Of a stretch of DNA of 11,299 nucleotides, positions 1 through 7,322 are shown piece after piece (position 1 is the first letter of the stretch; every line of letters begins with the position of its first letter). A model generated the notes under the pieces. It was not told where the DNA came from. It made no database searches and saw only the letters and a list, made by a program, of their open reading frames with translations. Position numbers and translations under genes: made by a program. Origin of the DNA: Saprospiraceae bacterium (lineage in GTDB: Bacteria; Bacteroidota; Bacteroidia; Chitinophagales; Saprospiraceae); the NCBI GenBank assembly GCA_013001805.1, contig JABDLW010000560.1, forward strand, positions 1 to 11,299, in the 5' to 3' direction.

Positions 1-331
1 CACCCAGCGTTACCTGATAGATGCCAGGACCAGCTTCGTTCAGAGCCACCGACTGGTCCTGATCGTCAAACAACAGGACCTCCTTGACGTTGACAGGTTG
101 AAGACTTGATGCGCCAAAGTCAAAAAGACGTGTGATTGAAATTCGCGCTTTCGATGGAGAACCCAAATTTAGAGAGCCTTCAATGACAATAGCATCCTGT
201 AAACTGGGTTCGATTGGCAGATCAATCTCGTCAAGACAACCAGTAATAATGATCGATAGCCCAATGATGCATATGGTGATAGATAATACACTTTGCGCTA
301 ATCTTCTTTTTAAAAAAATGCCGGCGTTCAT
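1..331 (-). CDS. DUF4249 family lipoprotein, N-terminal part (runs off left edge)
   Basis: This is the first 110 codons of a leftward gene, starting at the ATG at 331-329, only 2 bp after the stop of the TonB-dependent receptor. The N-terminus has a basic stretch (LKRR, residues 7-10), a hydrophobic segment and a lipobox ending ITGC, so Cys32 should be lipidated; the mature part begins LDEIDLPIEPSLQDAIVIEG. A lipoprotein signal followed by a 'IVIEG' strand and Ig-like beta sequence, directly downstream of a TonB receptor, fits the DUF4249 family (known knowledge: these commonly pair with TonB receptors in Bacteroidota and have no established function). I infer a surface or periplasm-facing accessory to the receptor. 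The C-terminal half is outside the window, so the family call rests on the N-terminus and context. Confidence 0.8.
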   Translation of the reverse strand, partial: MNAGIFLKRRLAQSVLSITICIIGLSIIITGCLDEIDLPIEPSLQDAIVIEGSLNLGSPSKARISITRLFDFGASSLQPVNVKEVLLFDDQDQSVALNEAGPGIYQVTLG

Positions 332-333
332 TA

Positions 334-3111
334 TTATAGTATTTCAAGATTGAAGGTGAGAGAAGGAATCGCTGAGCCCAAAATGGCTAATTTATTGGCC
401 TGCGATTTTCTGAATGCACCTTGAGTGAAAAAGACAGAGAATGCATTTTTACGCGCATAGACATTATAAATGGAGATGGTCCAGCTGGTTTGTATTTTCT
501 TATCTCGTTTGTAGCCTTTACCCAGTGTATATGCTACATCTAAGCGGTGATAATCCGGAATTCGGTATGCGTTTCTTGTGGAATAAATAGGTACGACGAG
601 ACCGTTCTGAATTTTAAAGTTCCCAATTGGTGGAGTAGTTGGTCTACCTGTACTATAGTTAAAATTAATGGTAAGAGTATTTCTTCTATTGGGTTGATAA
701 TTTAAAACGAGTGATGCATCATGGGGTTTGTCAAAATTACTGGAGTACCAATCGTTGTCGTTGATGCCCTCAACCTGTAATTGACTTCGCGAATAAGTGT
801 AACTTAACCAACCATTAATAGCACCGCTCTTCTTTTTTATGCTCAGCTCAGCTCCGTAGCTTCGGCCAATACCTTTGAGAAGTTCAGTTTCTATATGGTC
901 GTTGACAATTAAGTCAGCAAAATCGCGATAGTCGTACAAGTTATCAATAGAGCGTCCATAAATCTCAAATGAGGTCTCCCAAAGATTTGATTTAAAATTC
1001 TTGAAGTATCCTATCGATACATTGTGTGAGCGGTTAGGATCCAAATAATTGGTACTTAATTGCCACTGACTGTTTGGAGTGGGAGAATCTGTATTAAATA
1101 TCTGATTAATAAATTGTGCCGTGCGACTGTAACCGAGTTTCACGGAGGCTGACTCAGTGAATCTATATCGTAAAGAAAGTCTAGGTTCGAGGCTAGTGTG
1201 GGATGCGATTGACTCACCTTGGCCAAATTCGGTAGTTCCAATGATCGATTCGGTGGTAGGATTTAGTGGATCTTGATAATCGTACACCGTGTTTTTACCC
1301 AGGAAAGAATAGTAAACTCCTCTCAATCCAGCACTAACCAGAAATGCCCGGGAAACCTCATATTCTAAATTAGCAAAGATGGCAGTCTCCAGACCTTGAT
1401 CATTTTCGGTCTCTTTTGCTAAAATGTCGGATTCATCGCCGACCGGAGTTTGCTTACCTGGTTCTACCAGATATAATATTCCAGACAAGCCTAGATCCAA
1501 TTTAGTTTTTTGACCCGCCGAAGTTGTAAAATGCTCTTTTACCTTGAAATAATTAATATTATTACTTACCTGTGCAGCATCAAAACCGGCAAAGTCAGTC
1601 TGGGCACTCTCATAACGACTCGCTACAATAGAAAATTTATTATATGATTTGTCAGAAAGAATCTGACGGTAAATCATTTGTCCCATCAGAGTTCGATAGT
1701 CGAATCCAAATTCATCGTTGTAGCCAAATTCATCATCTGAAGCATAACCCGAAAGGATCAGGCTGCTCTTTTCAGAAGGCTTTATTGCCAAACGCACATT
1801 GGCGTCGTAGAAAAAGGCGGTGCTTTTATTGACCTCCAGGACCTTTACTTGTTTGAGAATCCAATCTGAGTAAGATGAGCGGACACCGGCCAGGATGGAG
1901 ACCTTATTTTTTACAAGTGGACCCTCAACACTCATTCTGCTACTCACAGGGCCGACACCTCCTTTCAGTTTGAAAGACTGAAAATCTCCATTTTTCATTT
2001 CAACATCCAGGGCGCTTGCCAACCGTCCACCATACTGCGCAGGCATATTTCCTTTGTAAAGGTCTACGGCGGTAATCAGGTCGGTATTAAATGTGCTGAA
2101 AAAACCGAGTGCATGTGAACTGTTGAAAAAAAAGCCCTCATCTTGCTGTACCAGATTTTGGTCTACCGTGCCGCCGCGCACGTTAAATCCGGTGGAACCT
2201 TCCCCCAACGAACTAACTCCCGGATTTAAGAGCAGATTCTTAACAACATCGGCTTCACCTAAAAAGGCGGGCACTTTCCTGATATTTTTCATGTCCAGAC
2301 TGGCGACACCAATTTGCACATTTTCTACACTGGCGTCAGCGGATTGTGCCCGGACCGTAACTTCCGCCAAATCGATCGCTTCTGACCTTAATATGAGATC
2401 GACTTTACCATCTCCAAATACATTGATCTTGGTATACAGATCGTCAAACCCCACGTATTTTACTAAAATATCATAGGTGCCAACCGGAACTTCAAACTCG
2501 AAGTCTCCATTTTCGTCTGTAATGGTACCATCCTGTAAATCAATGAATGCAATAGTGGCACCAACGATGGGTTCTTCATCATCTTTTTGTCGAACCGTGC
2601 CCTTAATCAAGGCCCGCCCGTTTGGACTCAATGATTGAGCATCTCCAATGACAATGTCCTCCGGGTCATCCACTTTATCTTCGTCAATTTGCTTTGATTT
2701 TTCAAGCGCCTGATAATAGCTTGCAGTATAAACCTGCTTCACTTTTTCCCGTGGCATTAATATGATATTTTGATCGCGATACTCAATAAAACCGAGATTA
2801 GTCGATGAGAGAACTTCAGTGAGTGCCTCTTGCACAGACCGATTTTTGATTTCCAGGCTAAATGCTTTTTCCGGCAATTCTTCATCCCGGTAGAAGAAAC
2901 GCACATCACCTTTTTCTTCCAACTTTTGTAGTACCTCAGGTAAAGTCTGGTTTGAAATAGCAATACTTATCTGATCAGCTGAAGTTTGAGCATCAGAATG
3001 TTGAAAAAAGAAAAAAGTAAATAAGAATGGATAAAAAAGAGTTTTCGCAAACTTGAGGTTTGTCATAGAGTGAGCTTTTTCTGATTGGTGTTTCATCTGG
3101 CCAAGTGACAT
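334..3111 (-). CDS. TonB-dependent outer-membrane receptor with STN and carboxypeptidase-regulatory-like N-terminal domains
   Basis: A 925-residue protein. A signal peptide (hydrophobic FYPFLFTFFFF, cleavage near SDA|Q at about residue 41) is followed by an STN domain (about 45-120, the small domain found in secretins and signalling TonB receptors), a carboxypeptidase-regulatory-like beta-sandwich (about 167-250, with GTVRQKDDEEPIVGATI and TDENGDFEFEVPVGTY), a plug (about 265-370, containing FNVRGG and the YKGNMPAQYGGRLASALDV stretch) and a C-terminal beta-barrel ending TFNLEIL. It should sit in the outer membrane and import a ligand using TonB energy. The substrate cannot be read from sequence. 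The ATG at 3111 is the longest start; the ATG at 3066 (residue 16) gives a more compact signal peptide and is a serious alternative. The DUF4249 gene follows after 2 bp, so the two are one transcription unit. STN domains can signal to FecR-type anti-sigma factors, but no sigma/FecR pair is in the window. Confidence 0.93.
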   Translation of the reverse strand: MSLGQMKHQSEKAHSMTNLKFAKTLFYPFLFTFFFFQHSDAQTSADQISIAISNQTLPEVLQKLEEKGDVRFFYRDEELPEKAFSLEIKNRSVQEALTEVLSSTNLGFIEYRDQNIILMPREKVKQVYTASYYQALEKSKQIDEDKVDDPEDIVIGDAQSLSPNGRALIKGTVRQKDDEEPIVGATIAFIDLQDGTITDENGDFEFEVPVGTYDILVKYVGFDDLYTKINVFGDGKVDLILRSEAIDLAEVTVRAQSADASVENVQIGVASLDMKNIRKVPAFLGEADVVKNLLLNPGVSSLGEGSTGFNVRGGTVDQNLVQQDEGFFFNSSHALGFFSTFNTDLITAVDLYKGNMPAQYGGRLASALDVEMKNGDFQSFKLKGGVGPVSSRMSVEGPLVKNKVSILAGVRSSYSDWILKQVKVLEVNKSTAFFYDANVRLAIKPSEKSSLILSGYASDDEFGYNDEFGFDYRTLMGQMIYRQILSDKSYNKFSIVASRYESAQTDFAGFDAAQVSNNINYFKVKEHFTTSAGQKTKLDLGLSGILYLVEPGKQTPVGDESDILAKETENDQGLETAIFANLEYEVSRAFLVSAGLRGVYYSFLGKNTVYDYQDPLNPTTESIIGTTEFGQGESIASHTSLEPRLSLRYRFTESASVKLGYSRTAQFINQIFNTDSPTPNSQWQLSTNYLDPNRSHNVSIGYFKNFKSNLWETSFEIYGRSIDNLYDYRDFADLIVNDHIETELLKGIGRSYGAELSIKKKSGAINGWLSYTYSRSQLQVEGINDNDWYSSNFDKPHDASLVLNYQPNRRNTLTINFNYSTGRPTTPPIGNFKIQNGLVVPIYSTRNAYRIPDYHRLDVAYTLGKGYKRDKKIQTSWTISIYNVYARKNAFSVFFTQGAFRKSQANKLAILGSAIPSLTFNLEIL

Positions 3112-3155
3112 AGACCGTATGAAGCGTTTTTTCCGGTTATTATATCCTTTGTTTT

Positions 3156-3170
3156 CTGGTTTTATACCAG
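3156..3170 (-). other. Short perfect hairpin over the ald stop codon
   Basis: A 5-bp perfect inverted repeat, CTGGT-ATAAA-ACCAG read leftward, spans the ald TAA stop at 3164-3162. No T-tract follows in either direction (AAAACAAAGG follows leftward), so it is not a classical intrinsic terminator. It could slow ribosome or polymerase passage between ald and the receptor gene, or be chance. Confidence 0.3.
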
Positions 3171-4277
3171 TACAGACTCTACTTTAACGTGCTCAAGGTC
3201 GAAAGCCGCTGCCACTCCCTCGTACACGATTTTACCTTTCACTATATTCAATCCTTTTCTTAAGTCCGCACGATCTCTGCATGCTTTTTTCCAACCCCTT
3301 TCGGCGAGTAGAATAGCATAAGGCAGTGTGGCATTAGTAAGAGCTATGGTTGATGTATAAGGAACAGCACCGGGCATGTTGGCCACGCAATAGTGTACTA
3401 CATTATCAATTACAAATGTTGGATGGGCATGTGTCGTAGGTTTACAGGTTTCAATGCATCCTCCCTGATCCACAGCGACATCAACTAATACAGTACCAGG
3501 TTTCATGTCGGCCAGCATGTCACGGGTAATCAATTTTGGTGCTTTAGCTCCTGGTATCAAAACCGCCCCAATGATCACATCATGGTCTTTAATAAGTTTC
3601 CTGATATTATATTCATTACTATATTGTGTGTACACATTGGCAGGCATCACATCCGAGAGATAGCGAAGTCGTTGTAAGTTGACATCAAGAATAGTAACCA
3701 TTGCCCCCAGCCCAGCCGCAATTTTGGCCGCTTGTGTTCCTACGATACCACCACCTAGTATCAGCACTTTACCGGGTTGTACTCCTGGTACACCTCCCAG
3801 TAATACCCCTCTGCCTCCCATGGGAGCTTCCAGGTATTTTGCTCCTTCTTGAACAGCCATTCTACCAGCCACTTCAGACATGGGGATGAGTAGAGGTAAA
3901 GTACGATCAGCTAATTCTACGGTCTCGTAGGCCATACAGATAGATTTTGACTTGATCATAGCGTGTGTAAGCGGTTCGTAGGAGGCAAAATGAAAATAGG
4001 TAAATACCAATTGTCCTTCTCTTACTAAGTGGTACTCCTGCTCAATCGGCTCTTTGACCTTCATTATCATTTCTGCCTGGGCAAAGACCGACTCACTATC
4101 CGGTAAAATCGTCGCCCCCGCTTTGATATATTCTTCATCCGTAAATCCACTGCCTTCTCCAGCTGTCGTCTCAATGCACACCTGATGATTCCGCTTGACG
4201 AGTTCATTTACCCCTGCAGGCATTAGTGCGACCCGGTCTTCATCTGCCTTGATTTCTTTTGGTACACCAATAATCAT
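3162..4277 (-). CDS. ald: Alanine dehydrogenase
   Basis: This enzyme catalyses NAD-dependent, reversible oxidative deamination of L-alanine to pyruvate and ammonium in the cytoplasm. At 371 residues it has the standard family length, and key positions match the numbering of the characterised enzymes: Arg15 and Lys75 (substrate binding), His96 (catalytic), the Rossmann motif GGGIVG at 175-180, Asp198 closing the second strand (ribose binding, NAD preference) and Asp270 (catalytic, in VDVAVDQGG). The N-terminus MIIGVPKEIKADEDRVAL is typical of the alanine dehydrogenase / transhydrogenase alpha family; the length and the lack of a C-terminal membrane part exclude transhydrogenase. It starts at the ATG at 4277, 17 bp or so after a candidate transcription start. 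The receptor gene lies 50 bp downstream on the same strand; read-through is possible but no functional link is evident. Confidence 0.96.
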   Translation of the reverse strand: MIIGVPKEIKADEDRVALMPAGVNELVKRNHQVCIETTAGEGSGFTDEEYIKAGATILPDSESVFAQAEMIMKVKEPIEQEYHLVREGQLVFTYFHFASYEPLTHAMIKSKSICMAYETVELADRTLPLLIPMSEVAGRMAVQEGAKYLEAPMGGRGVLLGGVPGVQPGKVLILGGGIVGTQAAKIAAGLGAMVTILDVNLQRLRYLSDVMPANVYTQYSNEYNIRKLIKDHDVIIGAVLIPGAKAPKLITRDMLADMKPGTVLVDVAVDQGGCIETCKPTTHAHPTFVIDNVVHYCVANMPGAVPYTSTIALTNATLPYAILLAERGWKKACRDRADLRKGLNIVKGKIVYEGVAAAFDLEHVKVESVLV

Positions 4278-4300
4278 TTTCTGTGAATTTTAACAGTTAG

Positions 4301-4308
4301 CAAATATA
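4301..4308 (-). promoter_or_regulatory. Candidate -7 promoter element for ald
   Basis: Read leftward the bases are TATATTTG, an exact match to the Bacteroidota -7 consensus TAnnTTTG. It lies 23 bp upstream of the ald ATG, giving a predicted leader of under 20 nt. I see no good TTTG at the -33 position, so this rests on one half of the promoter plus its placement. Confidence 0.42.
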
Positions 4309-4440
4309 GTATTTAGCTACTGCGGTAGATTACTTGTTGTCAAATAGCATCTTCGGCATGAAATTATTATTGGCTTTCAAATTATTTCGGGTGGTCCTTA
4401 AAAAGAATACAATTTCTGTGGGATGTTAGTGGAGGTTTCC

Positions 4441-4448
4441 TAATTTTG
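4441..4448 (+). promoter_or_regulatory. Candidate -7 promoter element for serC
   Basis: TAATTTTG matches the Bacteroidota -7 consensus TAnnTTTG exactly and ends 37 bp before the serC ATG at 4486. Upstream, TTCTG around 4414-4418 is at best a weak -33 element with a 22-bp spacer. The predicted leader is about 30 nt. Confidence 0.42.
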
Positions 4449-4485
4449 CCCCCTCCTTATTACATATGACAATAATTTTAATTTG

Positions 4486-5556
4486 ATGAAAGTTCATAAT
4501 TTCTCTGCAGGGCCATCAATTTTACCCCAGCCAGTATTCCAGCAGGCGTCTCAAGGCATTCTCGATCTGAATGGCTCGGGATTATCGATTCTGGAAATTT
4601 CGCATCGTAGCAAGGCCTTCATTGAGATTCACGAAAAAGCCAAGTCACTGGCAAAAGAACTCCTTAGTGTACCAGACGGTCATCAAATTCTGTTTTTAGC
4701 CGGAGGGGCCAGCAGTCAGTTTTTTATGAGTGCACTTAATTGCTTACCCCAAAATGGAAAGGCGGCTTATCTCGACACTGGGTCATGGTCATCGAAGGCC
4801 ATAAAAGAGGCAAAAAGATATGGGCAGGTTGAGGTAATAGCTTCAAGCAAGGAGAGCGGGTATCGCCACATTCCAAAGGATTACATAGTTCCCAATGATG
4901 CCGTCTACGTGCACTTTACCAGTAATAACACGATTGCAGGCACGCAATATAAGTCCTTTCCAGAATGTTCCAATCCATTGGTTTGCGACATGTCTTCAGA
5001 CATCTTGAGCAGACCAGTTGATGTAAGTCGATTTGGAATCATCTATGCTGGAGCTCAGAAGAACATGGGCCCAGCTGGCGTAACGCTGGTGATTGTGCGA
5101 GAAGATATGCTGGGTAAAGTGGATCGTGATATTCCATCGATGCTCGATTATCAGGTGCATATAAAAGGAGATTCGATGTTTAATACCCCTCCGGTTTTCC
5201 CCATATATGTGAGTTTGCTCACTATGCAATGGTTAAAAGAGAATGGTGGCGTTCTGGCTGTCGCCAAAAGAAATGAAGAGAAAGCATCAATTCTCTACGA
5301 GGAAATTGATCGGAATGGTATGTTTATTCCGGTAGTAGAAAAATCCGATAGATCACTCATGAACGTCACTTTTCTCCTTAAGGATGCCTCTCATGAGGCA
5401 GCCTTTCTCAACCTTTGTAAGGAAGCGGGATGTGACGGTGTGAAGGGACATCGATCAGTCGGTGGTTTTAGAGCCTCTATTTATAATGCTATGCCTTTGG
5501 AAGGAGTGCAGGCATTGGTGGAGGTGATGCAAAAATTTGAAGAACAAAAGGGATAA
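4486..5556 (+). CDS. serC: Phosphoserine aminotransferase
   Basis: A PLP enzyme that transfers the amino group of glutamate to 3-phosphohydroxypyruvate, giving phosphoserine (second step of serine synthesis; it also acts in pyridoxal phosphate synthesis in some bacteria). The 356 residues show the whole class V aminotransferase pattern: N-terminal HNFSAGPSILP, HRSK at 40-43 (phosphate-binding His/Arg), LAGGASSQF at 71-79, Trp101, and the Schiff-base Lys192 in GAQKNMGPAG. The C-terminal GHRSVGGFRASIYNA (321-335) is the SerC signature. The frame is open one codon further to a TTG at 4483, but the ATG at 4486 gives the family N-terminus. An SDR-like gene follows after 18 bp. The usual Bacteroidota partner serA is not seen here. 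Confidence 0.96.
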   Translation: MKVHNFSAGPSILPQPVFQQASQGILDLNGSGLSILEISHRSKAFIEIHEKAKSLAKELLSVPDGHQILFLAGGASSQFFMSALNCLPQNGKAAYLDTGSWSSKAIKEAKRYGQVEVIASSKESGYRHIPKDYIVPNDAVYVHFTSNNTIAGTQYKSFPECSNPLVCDMSSDILSRPVDVSRFGIIYAGAQKNMGPAGVTLVIVREDMLGKVDRDIPSMLDYQVHIKGDSMFNTPPVFPIYVSLLTMQWLKENGGVLAVAKRNEEKASILYEEIDRNGMFIPVVEKSDRSLMNVTFLLKDASHEAAFLNLCKEAGCDGVKGHRSVGGFRASIYNAMPLEGVQALVEVMQKFEEQKG

Positions 5557-5574
5557 TTGAATTGTCTTTAGTCT

Positions 5575-6360
5575 ATGAATGTTTCACTGAAAGGTAAAAA
5601 TGCGCTGGTCTGCGGTAGTAGCAAAGGTATAGGCCGGGCGATCGCAATGGAGCTCGCCGCTTTGGGAGCCTCGGTGACGTTGGCCGCCAGAAGTGCTGAT
5701 GTATTAGCCGAATTAGTTACCCAATTACCAAATACTGTCGATCAGAAACATGGCTTTTTGATTGTTGACATGCTCAACACGGATGACCTGGCGAAGAAAG
5801 TGCGTAATCTTACTATGACCAGACCCATTCACATACTAATAAATAATAGCGGTGGACCTGCCGGTGGGCCAATCATGGAAGCCAAACCAGAAGAATTCAA
5901 CCAAGCCATGCATGCACACTTGCTGGCTAGTCATCAACTGGTCAAATTGGTGTCTTCCGGAATGAAAGAAACCGGTTACGGCCGGATAATCAATATTATT
6001 TCCACTTCAGTTAAAGAACCAATCGCGGGCTTGGGTGTCAGCAATACTACCCGTGGCGCCATGGCAAGTTGGGCTAAAACGGTGTCCTTTGAATTAGCTC
6101 CCCATGGCATCACTGTCAATAACATTCTACCCGGATTTACCCGCACCGAGAGATTGGAATCTCTTGTAAAGATCTGGGCAGAGCAAAAAAAAGTCAGTGT
6201 CAGTGAAATGGAGTCGCAATTATTTGAAGTGGTACCAATGGCCCGGTTTGCACAAGCTGAAGAAGTAGCATCGGTTGCTGCATTTCTGGCAACACCTGCA
6301 GCTTCCTATGTCACCGGGGTCAGTCTGGCTGTAGATGGTGGACGCACAAAGTGTCTCTAG
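5575..6360 (+). CDS. SDR-family protein resembling 3-oxoacyl-ACP reductase, with non-canonical active site
   Basis: A 261-residue Rossmann-fold protein of usual classical-SDR length. The cofactor loop is CGSSKGIG (13-20, Cys in place of the usual Thr), NNSG at 90-93 replaces NNAG, and the C-terminal YVTGVSLAVDGG is typical. Ser143 sits at the catalytic Ser position, but 13 residues on, where FabG has Tyr-x-x-x-Lys, this protein has Ser156-Asn-Thr-Thr-Arg160. I recall a described subgroup of FabG-like SDRs lacking the perfect cofactor motif and tetrad, with the SNxxR pattern; this appears to be one. It may therefore have a different chemistry, or be non-catalytic; the substrate is unknown. It starts 18 bp after serC and is probably in its operon, though nothing in it points to serine metabolism. 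A real fatty-acid FabG is an unlikely reading. Confidence 0.85.
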   Translation: MNVSLKGKNALVCGSSKGIGRAIAMELAALGASVTLAARSADVLAELVTQLPNTVDQKHGFLIVDMLNTDDLAKKVRNLTMTRPIHILINNSGGPAGGPIMEAKPEEFNQAMHAHLLASHQLVKLVSSGMKETGYGRIINIISTSVKEPIAGLGVSNTTRGAMASWAKTVSFELAPHGITVNNILPGFTRTERLESLVKIWAEQKKVSVSEMESQLFEVVPMARFAQAEEVASVAAFLATPAASYVTGVSLAVDGGRTKCL

Positions 6361-6541
6361 TGGTAAACCAAATTTAAAAAGAGAAGGGGCACGGAGGCCT
6401 ATTTGGGCGTGGTTCTGCTTTTTACTTACCTATCTGACGCTTTCGTTTAGCACAAGAAGGAGTGAGCATCCAGAATTTGTTTTGGCATTACGTGTGTAAG
6501 TACCAACCAAGTACCTACAGCTCACTACCATGTACTGGTTC
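6361..6541. other. Convergent intergenic region with imperfect hairpin
   Basis: 181 bp between the ends of the SDR gene and the response regulator gene. It contains no convincing ORF. At 6505-6540, AACCAAGTAC and GTACTGGTT can pair over a 17-base loop with one bulged A, directly after the regulator's stop codon when read leftward. No T-tract follows, so intrinsic termination is not established. Confidence 0.35.
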
Positions 6542-7291
6542 CTAGTTGTTCTCTTCTTTTATTTGATCTACAACGAGGAGTTGAAAACCATTGCCATGAA
6601 TGTTGACAATTTCGATATTAGAATCCAGCTTTAGATATTTCCGAAGTTTAGTCACAAAAACATCCATACTCCTGGCCGTGAAGTAATTGTCTTCCCCCCA
6701 GATTTTCGTTAAGGCTTCTGAACGGGATAAAACATCGTTTTTCTTCATGCAGAACATCTTAAGTAGATGAGCTTCCTTAGGAGATAATTTTTCCTTGGAT
6801 TCTGTTTCTCCCCTATAGGTCAGGATACGCAATGGATAGTTGAAGTGAAATTTACCAATTTCAAACTCTTTGAGATCTTCACCGGGATCAGATTTTTGCT
6901 GGCTTCTCTTTAAGATTGCCTGGATGCGAAGCAACAATTCTTCGGAATTAAAAGGCTTGGTGATGTAGTCATCAGCACCAATTTTGAATCCTTGTAAAAT
7001 ATCCTCTTTCATCGTTTTGGCAGTCAGGAAAATAATCGGCATTTCTTCATCTTTGGCCCGGATTTCCTTGGCCAGGGTAAAACCATCCTTCTTGGGCATC
7101 ATCACATCAAAAATGCAGAGATTAAAGTCTCCACCTTTATAAGCATTCAGTCCAGCGTCACCATCAGATTCTAAGACGACATCATAATCATGCATTTCCA
7201 GGTAAGAGCGCAATACATCACCAAAGTTTTGATCATCTTCCACCAGCAAGATCCTTTGTTTTTGTGCGGTCATGGTTTGTGCGTTGTACAT
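6542..7291 (-). CDS. OmpR/PhoB-family response regulator (RprY-like)
   Basis: A 249-residue cytoplasmic DNA-binding regulator. The receiver domain (about 12-128) has the acidic pair Glu18-Asp19-Asp20, phosphoacceptor Asp62 in CIFDVMMPKKDG, Thr90 and Lys112 in KPFNSEELL; the C-terminal winged helix (about 142-238) includes LSPKEAHLLKMF, SRSEALTKIWGE and the recognition region SMDVFVTKLRKYL, ending with the wing GNGFQLL. The first ATG (7291) is used; a second at 7273 (MTAQKQRILLVEDD) is equally plausible and closer to the usual family N-terminus. It lies 31 bp after the histidine kinase gene on the same strand, so the pair is one operon with kinase first, the order seen for rprX-rprY in Bacteroides. 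Its targets are unknown; the divergent PDZ gene is a reasonable guess. Confidence 0.93.
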   Translation of the reverse strand: MYNAQTMTAQKQRILLVEDDQNFGDVLRSYLEMHDYDVVLESDGDAGLNAYKGGDFNLCIFDVMMPKKDGFTLAKEIRAKDEEMPIIFLTAKTMKEDILQGFKIGADDYITKPFNSEELLLRIQAILKRSQQKSDPGEDLKEFEIGKFHFNYPLRILTYRGETESKEKLSPKEAHLLKMFCMKKNDVLSRSEALTKIWGEDNYFTARSMDVFVTKLRKYLKLDSNIEIVNIHGNGFQLLVVDQIKEENN

Positions 7292-7322
7292 ATAAGTTAA
7301 AAGGGCTTTATAAGATTATATC

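Noticed and set aside
2093..2476. 127-codon open frame on the plus strand inside the receptor gene
   Set aside because: It lies opposite well-conserved carboxypeptidase-like and plug domain coding sequence and its product shows no recognisable domain.
3156..3170. Hairpin at the ald stop as an intrinsic terminator
   Set aside because: The 5-bp stem is not followed by a T-tract in either direction.
4483..4485. TTG as the serC start codon
   Set aside because: The ATG directly after it (4486) gives the usual MKVHNFSAGP N-terminus.
5575..6360. The SDR gene as the fatty-acid synthesis reductase FabG
   Set aside because: The catalytic Tyr and Lys are absent and the cofactor motif is altered, which a housekeeping FabG would not tolerate.
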